NCBI GenBank assembly: GCA_051208045.1
Contig: JBPJFY010000007.1
Location: forward strand, 124,001-188,000
Source of the DNA: LZORAL124-50-18 sp051208045
GTDB lineage: Bacteria; Pseudomonadota; Gammaproteobacteria; Pseudomonadales; Oleiphilaceae
DNA: 64,000 bases
Direction: 5' to 3'
Part shown: one piece after another, positions 53,299 to 62,292 of the stretch
Layout: each line of letters opens with the position of its first letter
Numbering within the stretch: the stretch's first letter is position 1
The notes under the pieces: generated by a model
Told to the model about the DNA's origin: nothing
Database searches by the model: none
What the model saw: only the letters and a program-made list of their open reading frames with translations
Position numbers and translations under genes: made by a program

Positions 53299-54315
53299 TT
53301 ACAGGCCCATGCCACGCAAGCGGGAAGCATGTGCTTCATAGATATCGACCGGATCATGCCAGCCACGCAAGCCAAACAGCAGATTGGTCGCATCCAGATG
53401 GTTCGTGTCGTAATTGTCGCGCAGTACATCGCCCCAGTGCATTGAGCATCTGGCGACCAGTCCGTCGTGCGCTTCACCATGCCAATAACCCAGTGAGCCA
53501 GTCAGCGCCAGAAACGCATCTGAAACATCCAGCACGTTGGTCCAGGTGCCTGTGCCCCCCCAGGAGAAGTATTTCACGCCATTGACGGTCGCCGCGCCTT
53601 CACCGCAATACTGAGTCGGCTTGCCATCACCGTGCAGGGTGTTAAAGGTGTTGGCACCGTCCGACGTCATGAAGAGAACCGCTGCGAGGGCATCCTGTTC
53701 ATGTTCCGGATTCCCGGCGAGTGCATCCGTAACATCGCCCAGCAGGTTCAGCAAGTTGCTCAACACGGCATTGCTGGTGGACCCTTCGGGAAAGTTGACC
53801 ATGCCCCAATCGGCAAATCCTGATCCATAATTGACGGCATTAACGGTCGTTGCTGAAGCGACCAACTCCGGTGCGACGCTTGCGACATAGCGCACCGTAG
53901 GGCCGCCCAGACTGTGGCCGATCAGATTGACCTTGGTCGCGCCGGAGTCTGGTAACACATGGTTCTGGATGTAACTCAACAGCTGCTCGCCGCGCACATA
54001 GGCGTCGTCCCAAGCGGTAACATTAGGTACGTATACTTTGGCTTGTCCGCCGGTGAGGAAGCCGCCTTCCAGATTTTCAGGAATGTTATGGAAGTAATCC
54101 ACGAAGCCGAGCAGCGAGTCAAAACCTGCCACACCATGCACCAACACAATCGGGTACTTGGTGTTGTAGCGATTGTAGGTTTTACAGACGGCATCCCACC
54201 ACGCGCAACTGACATAGCCACTGTGCGCGCCGGCGTTTGCCTGCGCGGGTAACTGCAGAAGGAGGGCCAGAGTGAGAGACAGGGTAAGAGAAAGTGTTTT
54301 TATTGTTGTATTCAT
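53299..54315 (-). CDS. Secreted triacylglycerol lipase
   Basis: A 338-residue lipase of the Pseudomonas family I.1/I.2. Signal peptide (LSLTLSLTLALLLQLPAQANA, to ~28), oxyanion-hole motif YPIVLVHGVAGFDSLLG (~54-70), nucleophile GHSLGGP (Ser ~135), and a plausible catalytic His in DTNHLDATNLL (~309); Asp lies near HDGLVARCS (~285). Two Cys (CAWWDAVC region) and others could make disulfides. Exported through the type II system with help from the foldase encoded convergently. Extracellular; cleaves long-chain triacylglycerols. Confidence 0.9.
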   Translation of the reverse strand: MNTTIKTLSLTLSLTLALLLQLPAQANAGAHSGYVSCAWWDAVCKTYNRYNTKYPIVLVHGVAGFDSLLGFVDYFHNIPENLEGGFLTGGQAKVYVPNVTAWDDAYVRGEQLLSYIQNHVLPDSGATKVNLIGHSLGGPTVRYVASVAPELVASATTVNAVNYGSGFADWGMVNFPEGSTSNAVLSNLLNLLGDVTDALAGNPEHEQDALAAVLFMTSDGANTFNTLHGDGKPTQYCGEGAATVNGVKYFSWGGTGTWTNVLDVSDAFLALTGSLGYWHGEAHDGLVARCSMHWGDVLRDNYDTNHLDATNLLFGLRGWHDPVDIYEAHASRLRGMGL

Positions 54316-54604
54316 AGGTTACTCCGAGTTTTTACTGCGTGCTGGTGAATTAGTGAACAGCACAATGAGTGCCAGTTCACGTTTTTGATGCCAATGTGAC
54401 GCCCTGTTCATTTGTGAAGTGTGATGTGGTTATCATTGCAGGTAAATAGTGGTTCAAATTTTCGGGGCAACCGGAGACTTTTTGCCCACTGTTGTCGGGC
54501 GCACATCAATAAATCGCGAGATTGACAATCCTGAGGGCTGAACTAGTTTTTAAACTGTTACCCGTGGTAGCAGCAGAATCCGATAAATGGGGTAGAGTGG
54601 TTTT

Positions 54605-55852
54605 ATGCCTGAACTTTCAAGTACGCATTTTGTCGCCAGTGATTACCTGGTGACGAGATTGCCCATACACGACACAAACACGCAGTTATACGGGTATGAA
54701 CTGATTGTTCGGGATGTGTTGGGTGATGCCCTCAAGTCTTTAGGATTTCATGAAGACATGGGGTACGAAATGACGTATTTCCTGGAGGCACTGAATGCCA
54801 GCGCCAAAGATCTGGGGCATCCCTACTTTCTGCTGGTTTCTGAAGCGTTTGTCTGCTCAGAAATGGTGTCGGTGTTAACGCCGGATGCCATCATTCTCGA
54901 ATTCGACGGTGCCATTCAACCCACCGACGCGCTGTTAACCGCCGTGGCTGGGCTTAAGCGCCGGGGATTTCGTTTTTCCATCAAAAATTATGACCTCGGC
55001 CCGCATGTGGACGCATTGATGCCCTATCTGGATTTTATCAAAATGGATGTGGTGCAGGGGGATGTGAACAAATCCATTCAGCAGGCGTTGGCACTGAAAA
55101 AGAAAGACTGCCAGCTGATTGCGGGGAAGGTGGAGAACAAAACCATCCTGCAGAGTTGTGCCAAGGCGGGTTTCAACTTGTTTCAGGGCTATTATTTGGC
55201 GACGCCCACCGGCCAGTTGGGGAGTCGAATCAAGCCGGGTTACCAGGGCGTTATTCTCGTGCTTAAAAAGTTACAGCAGCCATCGCTCTCAATGGATGAG
55301 CTGGCCAAAACCGTATCAGCGGAGCCTCGATTGGTCTACTACTTGCTGAAGCTGATTAACAGTCCTGCCTGCGGCTTGTCCCGTCAGATTTCCAGTGTGA
55401 AAGATGCCATCGTGTTCCTCGGGCTCACCCAGGTAAGAAAATGGGCACTTATGGTGCTACTCTCCGCGACCTGCGGTCAGCAATCGGAACTGGTACGCCT
55501 GCTGCTTACGCGTGCCCGGGCGTGCGAGCGTTTTGCTGAAATGTGTCAGATGCCTGAGCCGGAGAAGTATTTTCTGGCGGGTATGCTGTCCGGTCTGGAC
55601 CTGCTCCTGGAAGTCGACAAAGCCAGTGCGCTCCGGGAGATACAATTGGATGCCGGGGTGCTCAGTGCGATTCTGGATCATCAGGGTGACATTGGTGAAG
55701 CGCTCACCTCGATGGAGGATGTGGAAGACTGCGCTTGGGAAATGCTGGGGAAATTGCCTGTGGAAAAACGCCGCAAGGTCTTTATTTCCCATCTGGAAGG
55801 CAGTGTGTGGGCCGAAGAAACGCTCAAAGTGCTGGAGTGCGAGCCGGAGTAA
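54605..55852 (+). CDS. EAL-like/HDOD signalling protein
   Basis: A 415-residue soluble protein of the YuxH/CdgJ type. The N-terminal ~200 residues are a degenerate EAL domain: LPIHDTNTQLYGYELIVRD has the position of the EAL motif changed to YEL, so phosphodiesterase activity is unlikely. The C-terminal ~205-400 is an HDOD domain (LAKTVSAEPRLVYYLLKLINS, ISSVKDAIVFLGLTQVRKWALMV, cited in part). Such proteins tune motility or adhesion. Monocistronic, between the lipase and the oxidoreductase gene. Confidence 0.85.
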   Translation: MPELSSTHFVASDYLVTRLPIHDTNTQLYGYELIVRDVLGDALKSLGFHEDMGYEMTYFLEALNASAKDLGHPYFLLVSEAFVCSEMVSVLTPDAIILEFDGAIQPTDALLTAVAGLKRRGFRFSIKNYDLGPHVDALMPYLDFIKMDVVQGDVNKSIQQALALKKKDCQLIAGKVENKTILQSCAKAGFNLFQGYYLATPTGQLGSRIKPGYQGVILVLKKLQQPSLSMDELAKTVSAEPRLVYYLLKLINSPACGLSRQISSVKDAIVFLGLTQVRKWALMVLLSATCGQQSELVRLLLTRARACERFAEMCQMPEPEKYFLAGMLSGLDLLLEVDKASALREIQLDAGVLSAILDHQGDIGEALTSMEDVEDCAWEMLGKLPVEKRRKVFISHLEGSVWAEETLKVLECEPE

Positions 55853-55940
55853 TGTCTCCCCGGCCGCCGCAACGTTGAGCGTTTCTATCTCTTTTTCTCT
55901 GTGCGCGATACTCTTTTGATAAAAAACAGTTGTGAAAAAA

Positions 55941-57665
55941 CTAGGCGTGCGCCGTTTCCCCAAGGGGCGCATCCGGCGCACCTTTACGCATAGCTTGTAC
56001 GAGTTTGTAGCCCTGCAGCCCCAGCACGCTGAAGCTGGTGCCTACGCCTGCCAGCATCGCGCCTACTACACCACAGCTGACGACATCCTGCCCGGTGAGA
56101 TACAGGCCGGGAATGGTGGTCTTGGGCTTAAGCCAGTCCTGTTCAAAGCGTGAGGGGTCGTGATCCAGCCCATACAGCTCCCCACGCTTATAGGCACAGA
56201 AGAAGTCGGTAGACAGCGGCGTGGAGGTTTCGTGGTAATCAATTTTTCCGCGAATCTGAGGCAGCTTCTCATACAGTACTTCCAGCAGGCGCTCGGTAAA
56301 GTAGTCCTTGAGTTGGTCATAGTCTTCCCCGCGCTTACCCCAGGTTTCATCTTTCCATTGTTCAAACCACTCGTACGGGCCGGGCGCGACGATTTCGATG
56401 GTGGATTTACCCGGGTAGCGCTTGTCCCAGCTGGGATCTTTCGCTGAGGGGAACGAAATATAGACTACAGGGAATGGCTGTGTTTTGTCGTCGAAAAACT
56501 GCGCGATGTTTTTCTCCGGCTGGTAGTCCGGGTAAATCCAGAAGTTGGTTTTGGGCAAGCCCAACTCTTCTGCTGTGCCCTTCAATCCGATGTACATGCC
56601 CAGGTGTGCCATCGATGGCTTTACCTGTTTCAGCTTGTCCAGGTAACCGCTCTTGGCCGCTACTTTGTGCGGAACCAGGTGTTGGAACGTGTTGAACACA
56701 CCCGCATTACTGATGATGGTGTCGCTTTTGATTTCCGTACCATCGGCCATTTTTACGCCCACGGCTTTGCCTTTATCAATGAGGATTTGCTCCACATTGG
56801 CGTAAGTGAACACTTCGCCACCAGATTGCTGAATGACGGGAATGATCGTTTCTGCCATGCGTGACGCGCCGCCGACAGGGTAATACCCGCCATGAATGTA
56901 GTGTTTGGCAATCAGCGCATGAATCACAAAGGAAGACTCTTTAGGTGGTAAGCCACAGTCGCCCCATTGGCCGGTGAGAACCGCGATCAGCTTTTCATTG
57001 CTGGTGAGCGAACTGAGCACGTCATAGGTTGTTTTCGTCAGATAATCCGGGAGCAGTTTGCGTTTCAGGAAGTTGTAGGGTTTGGCGGCGAAATCGGGGA
57101 GAAATTTGTCCAGAGAGTTCAAGGGCATGGTGTCAGCGACTTTGCCTAGGAGTTTGACGTAGGTGTCGATCGCGGCTTTTTCCTCCGGGAAGTACGCATA
57201 CAGGCCGTCCAGAAAATTCTGTTTGCCGGCGGTGAGATCATACTGATCTTCCCCGTAGTAGAACCGGTCATAATTGGCATCCATAGGAGCCCACTCCAGC
57301 GCGCCATCAGAGACAAAATCGAACACCTTGCGTGCCACCGAGCTCTTGTGTCCCACATCACCAATGTAATGCACGCCCACATCCCACTCGTAGCCATTAC
57401 GTGAGTAGCTGTGGGTGTAGCCACCGGCCGTGTAATGTTGCTCCAACACCAGTACTTTTTTGCCAGCTTTAGACAGGCAGGCCGCCGTGGTGAGCCCGCC
57501 AATGCCGGACCCAATGACGATGGCATCATAAGGACCATTCAGCCGGTTGCTACGGTAACGGGTGCCAATACGCAACGTGCTGGGTTTGGGAGCGGCTTTT
57601 TTCTTAGTTGTTTCTTTCTTCGTTGTTGTTTTCTTAATTGTTGTTTTCTCTGGGGCGGTTGCCAT
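55941..57665 (-). CDS. Phytoene-desaturase/retinol-saturase-like FAD oxidoreductase
   Basis: A 574-residue FAD-dependent oxidoreductase of the CrtI/RetSat superfamily. The first ~35 residues are Lys/Thr/Ala-rich and low in complexity. The FAD-binding motif VIGSGIGGLTTAACLSKAG follows (~51-69), then VLVLEQHYTAGGYTHSY (~72-88) and the C-terminal GLYLTGQDVVSCGVVGAMLAGV (as LYLTGQDVVSCGVVGAML). No signal peptide. Substrate unknown: carotenoid, retinol-like or lipid desaturation are options. Divergent from a PadR regulator. Confidence 0.85.
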   Translation of the reverse strand: MATAPEKTTIKKTTTKKETTKKKAAPKPSTLRIGTRYRSNRLNGPYDAIVIGSGIGGLTTAACLSKAGKKVLVLEQHYTAGGYTHSYSRNGYEWDVGVHYIGDVGHKSSVARKVFDFVSDGALEWAPMDANYDRFYYGEDQYDLTAGKQNFLDGLYAYFPEEKAAIDTYVKLLGKVADTMPLNSLDKFLPDFAAKPYNFLKRKLLPDYLTKTTYDVLSSLTSNEKLIAVLTGQWGDCGLPPKESSFVIHALIAKHYIHGGYYPVGGASRMAETIIPVIQQSGGEVFTYANVEQILIDKGKAVGVKMADGTEIKSDTIISNAGVFNTFQHLVPHKVAAKSGYLDKLKQVKPSMAHLGMYIGLKGTAEELGLPKTNFWIYPDYQPEKNIAQFFDDKTQPFPVVYISFPSAKDPSWDKRYPGKSTIEIVAPGPYEWFEQWKDETWGKRGEDYDQLKDYFTERLLEVLYEKLPQIRGKIDYHETSTPLSTDFFCAYKRGELYGLDHDPSRFEQDWLKPKTTIPGLYLTGQDVVSCGVVGAMLAGVGTSFSVLGLQGYKLVQAMRKGAPDAPLGETAHA

Positions 57666-57841
57666 GCATCACTCCTGTCTCGGGATATACTGTCCTGACG
57701 TGTTTCATTAAAGAGGCTGTACGCACACCGCCCGGCATTGGATTTCTGCTGGATATGTGCGAATTATGATCTATAATATGCAAATAATTGCATATTAACA
57801 AGCCTTGTTCACAGATATTCCGTGGTAAGTGAGAAACTGTT

Positions 57842-58405
57842 GTGTCGTTAAAGCATGCCATTCTGGCGATGTTGGAAATCAAAGAAGGTACTGGCTATGA
57901 CATTGTCAGCCGGTTTAAGGACAGTATCGGCTGTTTTTGGTCTGCCTCTCATCAGCAGGTCTACAAAGAGCTGAGTGATTTGAGTCAGAAAGGGTGGCTG
58001 GTGTTTGAGGAAGTCACGCAGAAGGGGAAGCCTGCCAAAGTGTATGCCCTCACCGAATCTGGAAGCGCCGAGTTAAATCGTTGGCTGCATTCACCAACCA
58101 AACCTGGGAGCTACAAAGATCCGTTTCTGGTCAAAGTTTATGCCTCACACGGTCAACCGCCGGCGTTTCTGTTGAACGAACTGCGCCAGAAAATAGAAGA
58201 GCATGGTCAAACATTGGCTGCGTATCGTCAGCTGGACCAGTGGCTCAGTCAGCTGCCCGCCCCGAAATACCATAAGTTTCGATTGCCGCATGCGACATTA
58301 AAGTTCGGCTTGCGGCTGGAGGAAGCCTGGCTGGAGTGGGCTGCGGAACTCAAGCAGATGTTGGAGGCGGCTCAGTTTTCTGCATCGTCAACCAGTGAAG
58401 CATAG
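57842..58405 (+). CDS. PadR family transcriptional regulator
   Basis: A 187-residue repressor-type protein: LKHAILAMLEIKEGTGYDIVSRF then FWSASHQQVYKELSDLSQKGWL and GKPAKVYALTESGSAELNRWL form the PadR winged helix (residues 1-85); the rest is the Vir-like helical dimerisation part. The start is a GTG at 57842. It is divergent from the FAD oxidoreductase, whose promoter it probably controls, with 175 bases between. Its last 34 bases overlap the convergent glycosyltransferase gene. Confidence 0.88.
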   Translation: MSLKHAILAMLEIKEGTGYDIVSRFKDSIGCFWSASHQQVYKELSDLSQKGWLVFEEVTQKGKPAKVYALTESGSAELNRWLHSPTKPGSYKDPFLVKVYASHGQPPAFLLNELRQKIEEHGQTLAAYRQLDQWLSQLPAPKYHKFRLPHATLKFGLRLEEAWLEWAAELKQMLEAAQFSASSTSEA

Positions 58406-59421
58406 CAGGTCAGCGTTCGGTCCACCATGGATTCAATGGTCAGTTGTTCCAGCGCCCAACTGAAATAGGGCGCTTGTTGGGTTGTTAATGACGCAGGAAA
58501 GTCGGCGTGCCCCCGGTGATGATTGATCAGGCTGGCGAGCGCTTCTGCAGAGTCTCGTTCACACAGAAACTCCCGGGACAATACCTCATTGGCAATGGGT
58601 ACGTCCGTGGCCAATACCGGCGTACCCAGCAGCATGGCCTCAGCAAACACATAGGAAAACCCTTCGCGCTGTGAGGAAATGATCACGCAATCTGCGGCCT
58701 GAATGCGGTTGGGCACATCTGCCCGATACCCCAGGAGCGAGACACGCTGGGTTAACCACGGGTCGTCGGCAATCTGGGCCGCGAGTGCCTCTTCTTCCGG
58801 GCCATCGCCGATGATGTCCAGCAGCGCATCAACCTGCTTCCACGCCTCCAGTAACGTATGAAAGCCTTTCACGGGCACTAATCTGCCAACCGCCAGAAAC
58901 TTAGGCACCTCACAGCGCGGGTCAGCGGGTGCGCTGTTGGGTAAACGTTCTTTCAGTCGGTCCAGGTTTACGCCGTTATAGACCACCTGCCGGTGTTCAT
59001 TCGGAATGTCTTCCGCGACCGCGTGGCTGACGCCAATCACCAGATCAAAATGCCGCAGATAGTTTTGCTTTCGCTTTTGGCCATGGACGGTGGCCACCAG
59101 TTTTGCCGGGGAGAGTTTTCGAAGTTTGGCTACAATGGCCGCCGCTTTGCCCGCCTGTGCATGCACAATGTCGGGTTGATACTTGTGGAGGATGCGGGCG
59201 AGCTGCACCAGCGTGACCGGATTATTCCGATTGCGCGTCAGGTCCAGTGGAACAAATTCAACGCCGGGGGCCACCCGGTCAGCATATTTCGGGTGCGCAA
59301 CAAGCAATACAGACACGCGGGCAGCCAGCAGATTGACCAGCTCCTCCACATGCTTTTCCAGCCCACCTTCTTCGTTGCCCGCCATAATGTGCATGACACG
59401 CACACGTTGTAAGTCACTCAT
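58372..59421 (-). CDS. Glycosyltransferase family 4 protein
   Basis: A 349-residue GT-B glycosyltransferase using a nucleotide sugar, likely in cell-surface polysaccharide or LPS synthesis. RVRVMHIMAGNEEGGLEKHVEEL starts the N-domain (the GGLEKHVEEL loop), FLAVGRLVPVKGFHTLLEAWK (in part) starts the C-domain, and SSQREGFSYVFAEAMLLGTPVLATD is the retaining-GT4 EX7E region (REGFSYVFAEAMLLG). The ATG at 59421 has TGAGG six bases upstream and lies eight bases from the syd stop; a longer open start at 59487 overlaps syd. Confidence 0.88.
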   Translation of the reverse strand: MSDLQRVRVMHIMAGNEEGGLEKHVEELVNLLAARVSVLLVAHPKYADRVAPGVEFVPLDLTRNRNNPVTLVQLARILHKYQPDIVHAQAGKAAAIVAKLRKLSPAKLVATVHGQKRKQNYLRHFDLVIGVSHAVAEDIPNEHRQVVYNGVNLDRLKERLPNSAPADPRCEVPKFLAVGRLVPVKGFHTLLEAWKQVDALLDIIGDGPEEEALAAQIADDPWLTQRVSLLGYRADVPNRIQAADCVIISSQREGFSYVFAEAMLLGTPVLATDVPIANEVLSREFLCERDSAEALASLINHHRGHADFPASLTTQQAPYFSWALEQLTIESMVDRTLTCYASLVDDAEN

Positions 59422-59428
59422 ACTGGCC

Positions 59429-60013
59429 TCAGTCCGCATAGGGGCGCGTGTTGGGCTCAAATTCATCAAGGAATTGAACCAGGTCATCGGCCAGGATCTG
59501 GCTGGGTGCGAATCCCGGCTGCTCCAGCGTCACGGCACCCGAGTCATTGTCTATGGCAATAATGTCATCGTCGATGCTGCAACCGATAAAGAGCGACCGG
59601 GGTTGGCGATTCTTCTGTTTGGCGAAACAATGGCCAAGCAAATTCTCCTTGAGCATCTCCAGGTCTTCTTCATTCCAGACCTGTATCAGCTTTAGTTCAG
59701 TACCCTGCAATCTTCCGCAGATGCCATCCGACCAGTAGGCGGAATAGAACGCCTTGCTGTCTTCGTGAAATGTCCAGCCCAACGCAGATTCCATGCCCGA
59801 GAAGTCGTGCAGATTGGTTCTTATTACCGGCTGCCAGGCCACTTCGTTGTGCGCCAGACGGCCCCCCGTGAGGCAGGGTGACAGCCATTCCGGGTCATAG
59901 GGCACGCAGGGCAGTTGGGCTTCAGTTTCCTGGAAAAGTGCCAGGTAACGCTTATGAAGCGTGGAGAGGGCGGTTTGAATTTGGGTAAAACGGCTGTCGG
60001 TCATTCCGTCCAT
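59429..60013 (-). CDS. syd: SecY-interacting protein Syd
   Basis: A 194-residue cytosolic protein that binds SecY at the membrane face and may check assembly of the translocon. PYDPEWLSPCLTG, EVAWQPVIR, WSDGICGRLQGTELKLIQVWNEEDLEML (in part: GRLQGTELKLIQVWN) and LFIGCSIDDDIIAIDNDSGAVTLE follow the Syd family. Length is typical. The glycosyltransferase follows eight bases later on the same strand. Confidence 0.92.
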   Translation of the reverse strand: MDGMTDSRFTQIQTALSTLHKRYLALFQETEAQLPCVPYDPEWLSPCLTGGRLAHNEVAWQPVIRTNLHDFSGMESALGWTFHEDSKAFYSAYWSDGICGRLQGTELKLIQVWNEEDLEMLKENLLGHCFAKQKNRQPRSLFIGCSIDDDIIAIDNDSGAVTLEQPGFAPSQILADDLVQFLDEFEPNTRPYAD

Positions 60014-60261
60014 CTGTGTTGAATTCGTGGATAGGGCCCCATCAGGGTGCTCAGAGCTTATAGTAAAGCAGGCTTTGGCGAGAATTAAAACAACCTAAAA
60101 TCAATAAAATACCTGCAAATTAAAAACTATGTTCTAAACTCATACCAAAAGTGCGCAAAAAAGTTGTGCACGCCAGAATAACGACAGCTGCGCATGTGCT
60201 TGGGATGAAAATCGGCAAAGAAGCCCGAGTGATCAGAGCATGTTAGCAACGGAGGCGACAA

Positions 60262-62292
60262 GTGAAGGGGTTTCTCCTACCTGCAATTTTATTAATGAAC
60301 AGGCTGAAGTACGTGTACAAGTTCAGTCTGATCAGCGTTTTATGGCTGTTACCGATTGGCTGGCTTGGCCAGGTATTGGTGAGTCAGCTGATGCACTCGA
60401 TCAACAGCATAGAAAACGAGCTGGATGGTATTGCCGTCTACGAACAAACCAGCGACATGTTGTTAAATGTGCAGCAGTACCGAGACTATCGGGCCATTGC
60501 TAAAGTTCGACAGGTGCCGGAGCTGGAACAAAAATCCCAGGCGGCCAGCCGGCAGGTCTCCGAAATTTTCACGGCGCTGGAAGCCCGGGAATTCGGATTT
60601 GATAGAAATGGCGCGTTAAAATCACAGTTGGAAGAGGCTTCGGCTGCGTGGAAGAAGTTGTTGGCCGAAGATGCGTATCAGGAAAATGTCGATCCCCAGT
60701 TCCGCTACTACAACCAGTTTGTCACACGTGTTCGCGCTATGCTGTCCTCGATTGTGCAGGTGTCCGGATTGGCGCAGGATCCCGCGCGGGAAGTTCAATT
60801 GTTGCTGGAGCTTTCCGGCAAAAATATTGTGAATAGCACGGATACTCTGGGTTATGCGCGTAGCTTGGGAATCTACGCACTGAATGAAGGGCAGGTCGAC
60901 TTCGCCACCAGCGATTTGCTGAATGCGATCGTTGATCGATTGACGAATGCGAATACGGCGTTCGCGCCCGCGATGGAAGTAGCTCTGAATGCGTCGGATG
61001 ACACGAAAAGCAAATTGACCAGTCTTTCGGAGGAGGTTGGCTCTTCGATTATGCGGGTTCGGTCGACGATGGATGAAAACATCATTACCCCCATCTCGCT
61101 GGATATGCCCTGGACAAAGTTTGACACCCTGGTCTCCGGAGAAATGGAGCGGTTTTTTGAGCTGAACGGCTCTTTACTGGGCGTGATTGAGACGGTGCTG
61201 ACCACCCGCCTGGATGATGAGAAGAACTTTTTGTACACCATAGCCATTGGACAGATCATTCTGTTGCTCATCATTATTTATCTTTACATGGCATTTTTCT
61301 TCTCTGTGAAAACGACGATCTCCAGTTTTTCTGCCGGTGCCAACAAAGTGGCCGAAGGCGATCTGACCACACGGCTGGACATTTTTACGCAGGATGAAAT
61401 GGGCGCATTAACCACCGAATTCAACGATATGACGGCGAAAATGCACAAGCTCATACAGGTGGTGAGCAGTACGTCTGCGGATGTCGACCACCAGGCGCAA
61501 CGGGTGAATTCCACTGCGGTGTCGAACAGCTCGGCAGTGCAAAAGCAGATGGAAGAAACCGCGCAGATTTCCGAAGCCATGAATCAGATGGTACATACTG
61601 TTGAGGAAGTGGCAAGTAGCTCCCAACACGCCTCCGATGCGGCTCACCGGGCGGATCAGGAAGCGGATAACGGTCGCCAGGTTGTGAAAGAAACGCTGGA
61701 AACGATCAATCGTCTGGCGAAAGAGATTGATGAATCGGTGACCATGATTCATCGCGTGAGCGAAGACAGTCAGAATATCAGTCAGGTACTGGTAGAGATT
61801 CGCGCCATTGCCGAACAGACCAACCTACTTGCTTTGAACGCGGCGATTGAAGCAGCGCGTGCCGGGGAACAGGGGCGCGGCTTTGCCGTGGTGGCGGATG
61901 AAGTGCGCACGTTGTCGCAGCGCACCCAGAAGTCCACTGAGGAAATTGAAACCATGATTGACCGTTTGCAGAGCGGGGTGGCTCAGGCGGTCACTGCAAT
62001 GCAGGGCAGTCATCAAGCGACCGCCAGCACGGTGGATCAGTCGAAGAAGGTCTCCCAAGCGCTGGACAACATTGTCACCGCCATTTCAACGATCGTGGAT
62101 ATGAGCCATCAAATTGCTCAGGCGGCGGAAGAGCAAAGTTTGGTGGCCAGGAACATCGATCAAAACGTTAAACTGATCTCCGACCTGGGCCGGGAAACCG
62201 GCGAAAATGCCAAGGATACTCTGGAAGTCAGCAAAGAACTTTCCGGGCTCACCAGTTCGCTGCAATCGGTGATCGACGCGTTCAAGGTGTGA
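60262..62292 (+). CDS. Methyl-accepting chemotaxis protein
   Basis: A 676-residue chemoreceptor. TM1 (VLWLLPIGWLGQVLVSQL, ~31-48), a large helical periplasmic sensor (~50-325), TM2 (IAIGQIILLLIIIYLYMAFFF, ~330-350), a HAMP domain (~350-405) and the cytosolic signalling hairpin with its tip AARAGEQGRGFAVVADEVRTL (~531-551, shown in part as AGEQGRGFAVVADEVRTL). There is no C-terminal CheR pentapeptide; it ends VIDAFKV. The start is a GTG at 60262 with GGAGG upstream. Ligand unknown. Confidence 0.93.
   Translation: MKGFLLPAILLMNRLKYVYKFSLISVLWLLPIGWLGQVLVSQLMHSINSIENELDGIAVYEQTSDMLLNVQQYRDYRAIAKVRQVPELEQKSQAASRQVSEIFTALEAREFGFDRNGALKSQLEEASAAWKKLLAEDAYQENVDPQFRYYNQFVTRVRAMLSSIVQVSGLAQDPAREVQLLLELSGKNIVNSTDTLGYARSLGIYALNEGQVDFATSDLLNAIVDRLTNANTAFAPAMEVALNASDDTKSKLTSLSEEVGSSIMRVRSTMDENIITPISLDMPWTKFDTLVSGEMERFFELNGSLLGVIETVLTTRLDDEKNFLYTIAIGQIILLLIIIYLYMAFFFSVKTTISSFSAGANKVAEGDLTTRLDIFTQDEMGALTTEFNDMTAKMHKLIQVVSSTSADVDHQAQRVNSTAVSNSSAVQKQMEETAQISEAMNQMVHTVEEVASSSQHASDAAHRADQEADNGRQVVKETLETINRLAKEIDESVTMIHRVSEDSQNISQVLVEIRAIAEQTNLLALNAAIEAARAGEQGRGFAVVADEVRTLSQRTQKSTEEIETMIDRLQSGVAQAVTAMQGSHQATASTVDQSKKVSQALDNIVTAISTIVDMSHQIAQAAEEQSLVARNIDQNVKLISDLGRETGENAKDTLEVSKELSGLTSSLQSVIDAFKV

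Noticed and set aside
23882..57736. 16-base match AAAGAGGCTGTACGCA at 23889 and 57711
   Set aside because: One copy is the coding start of vapB and the other is upstream of the oxidoreductase; no further similarity extends on either side, so chance is likely.
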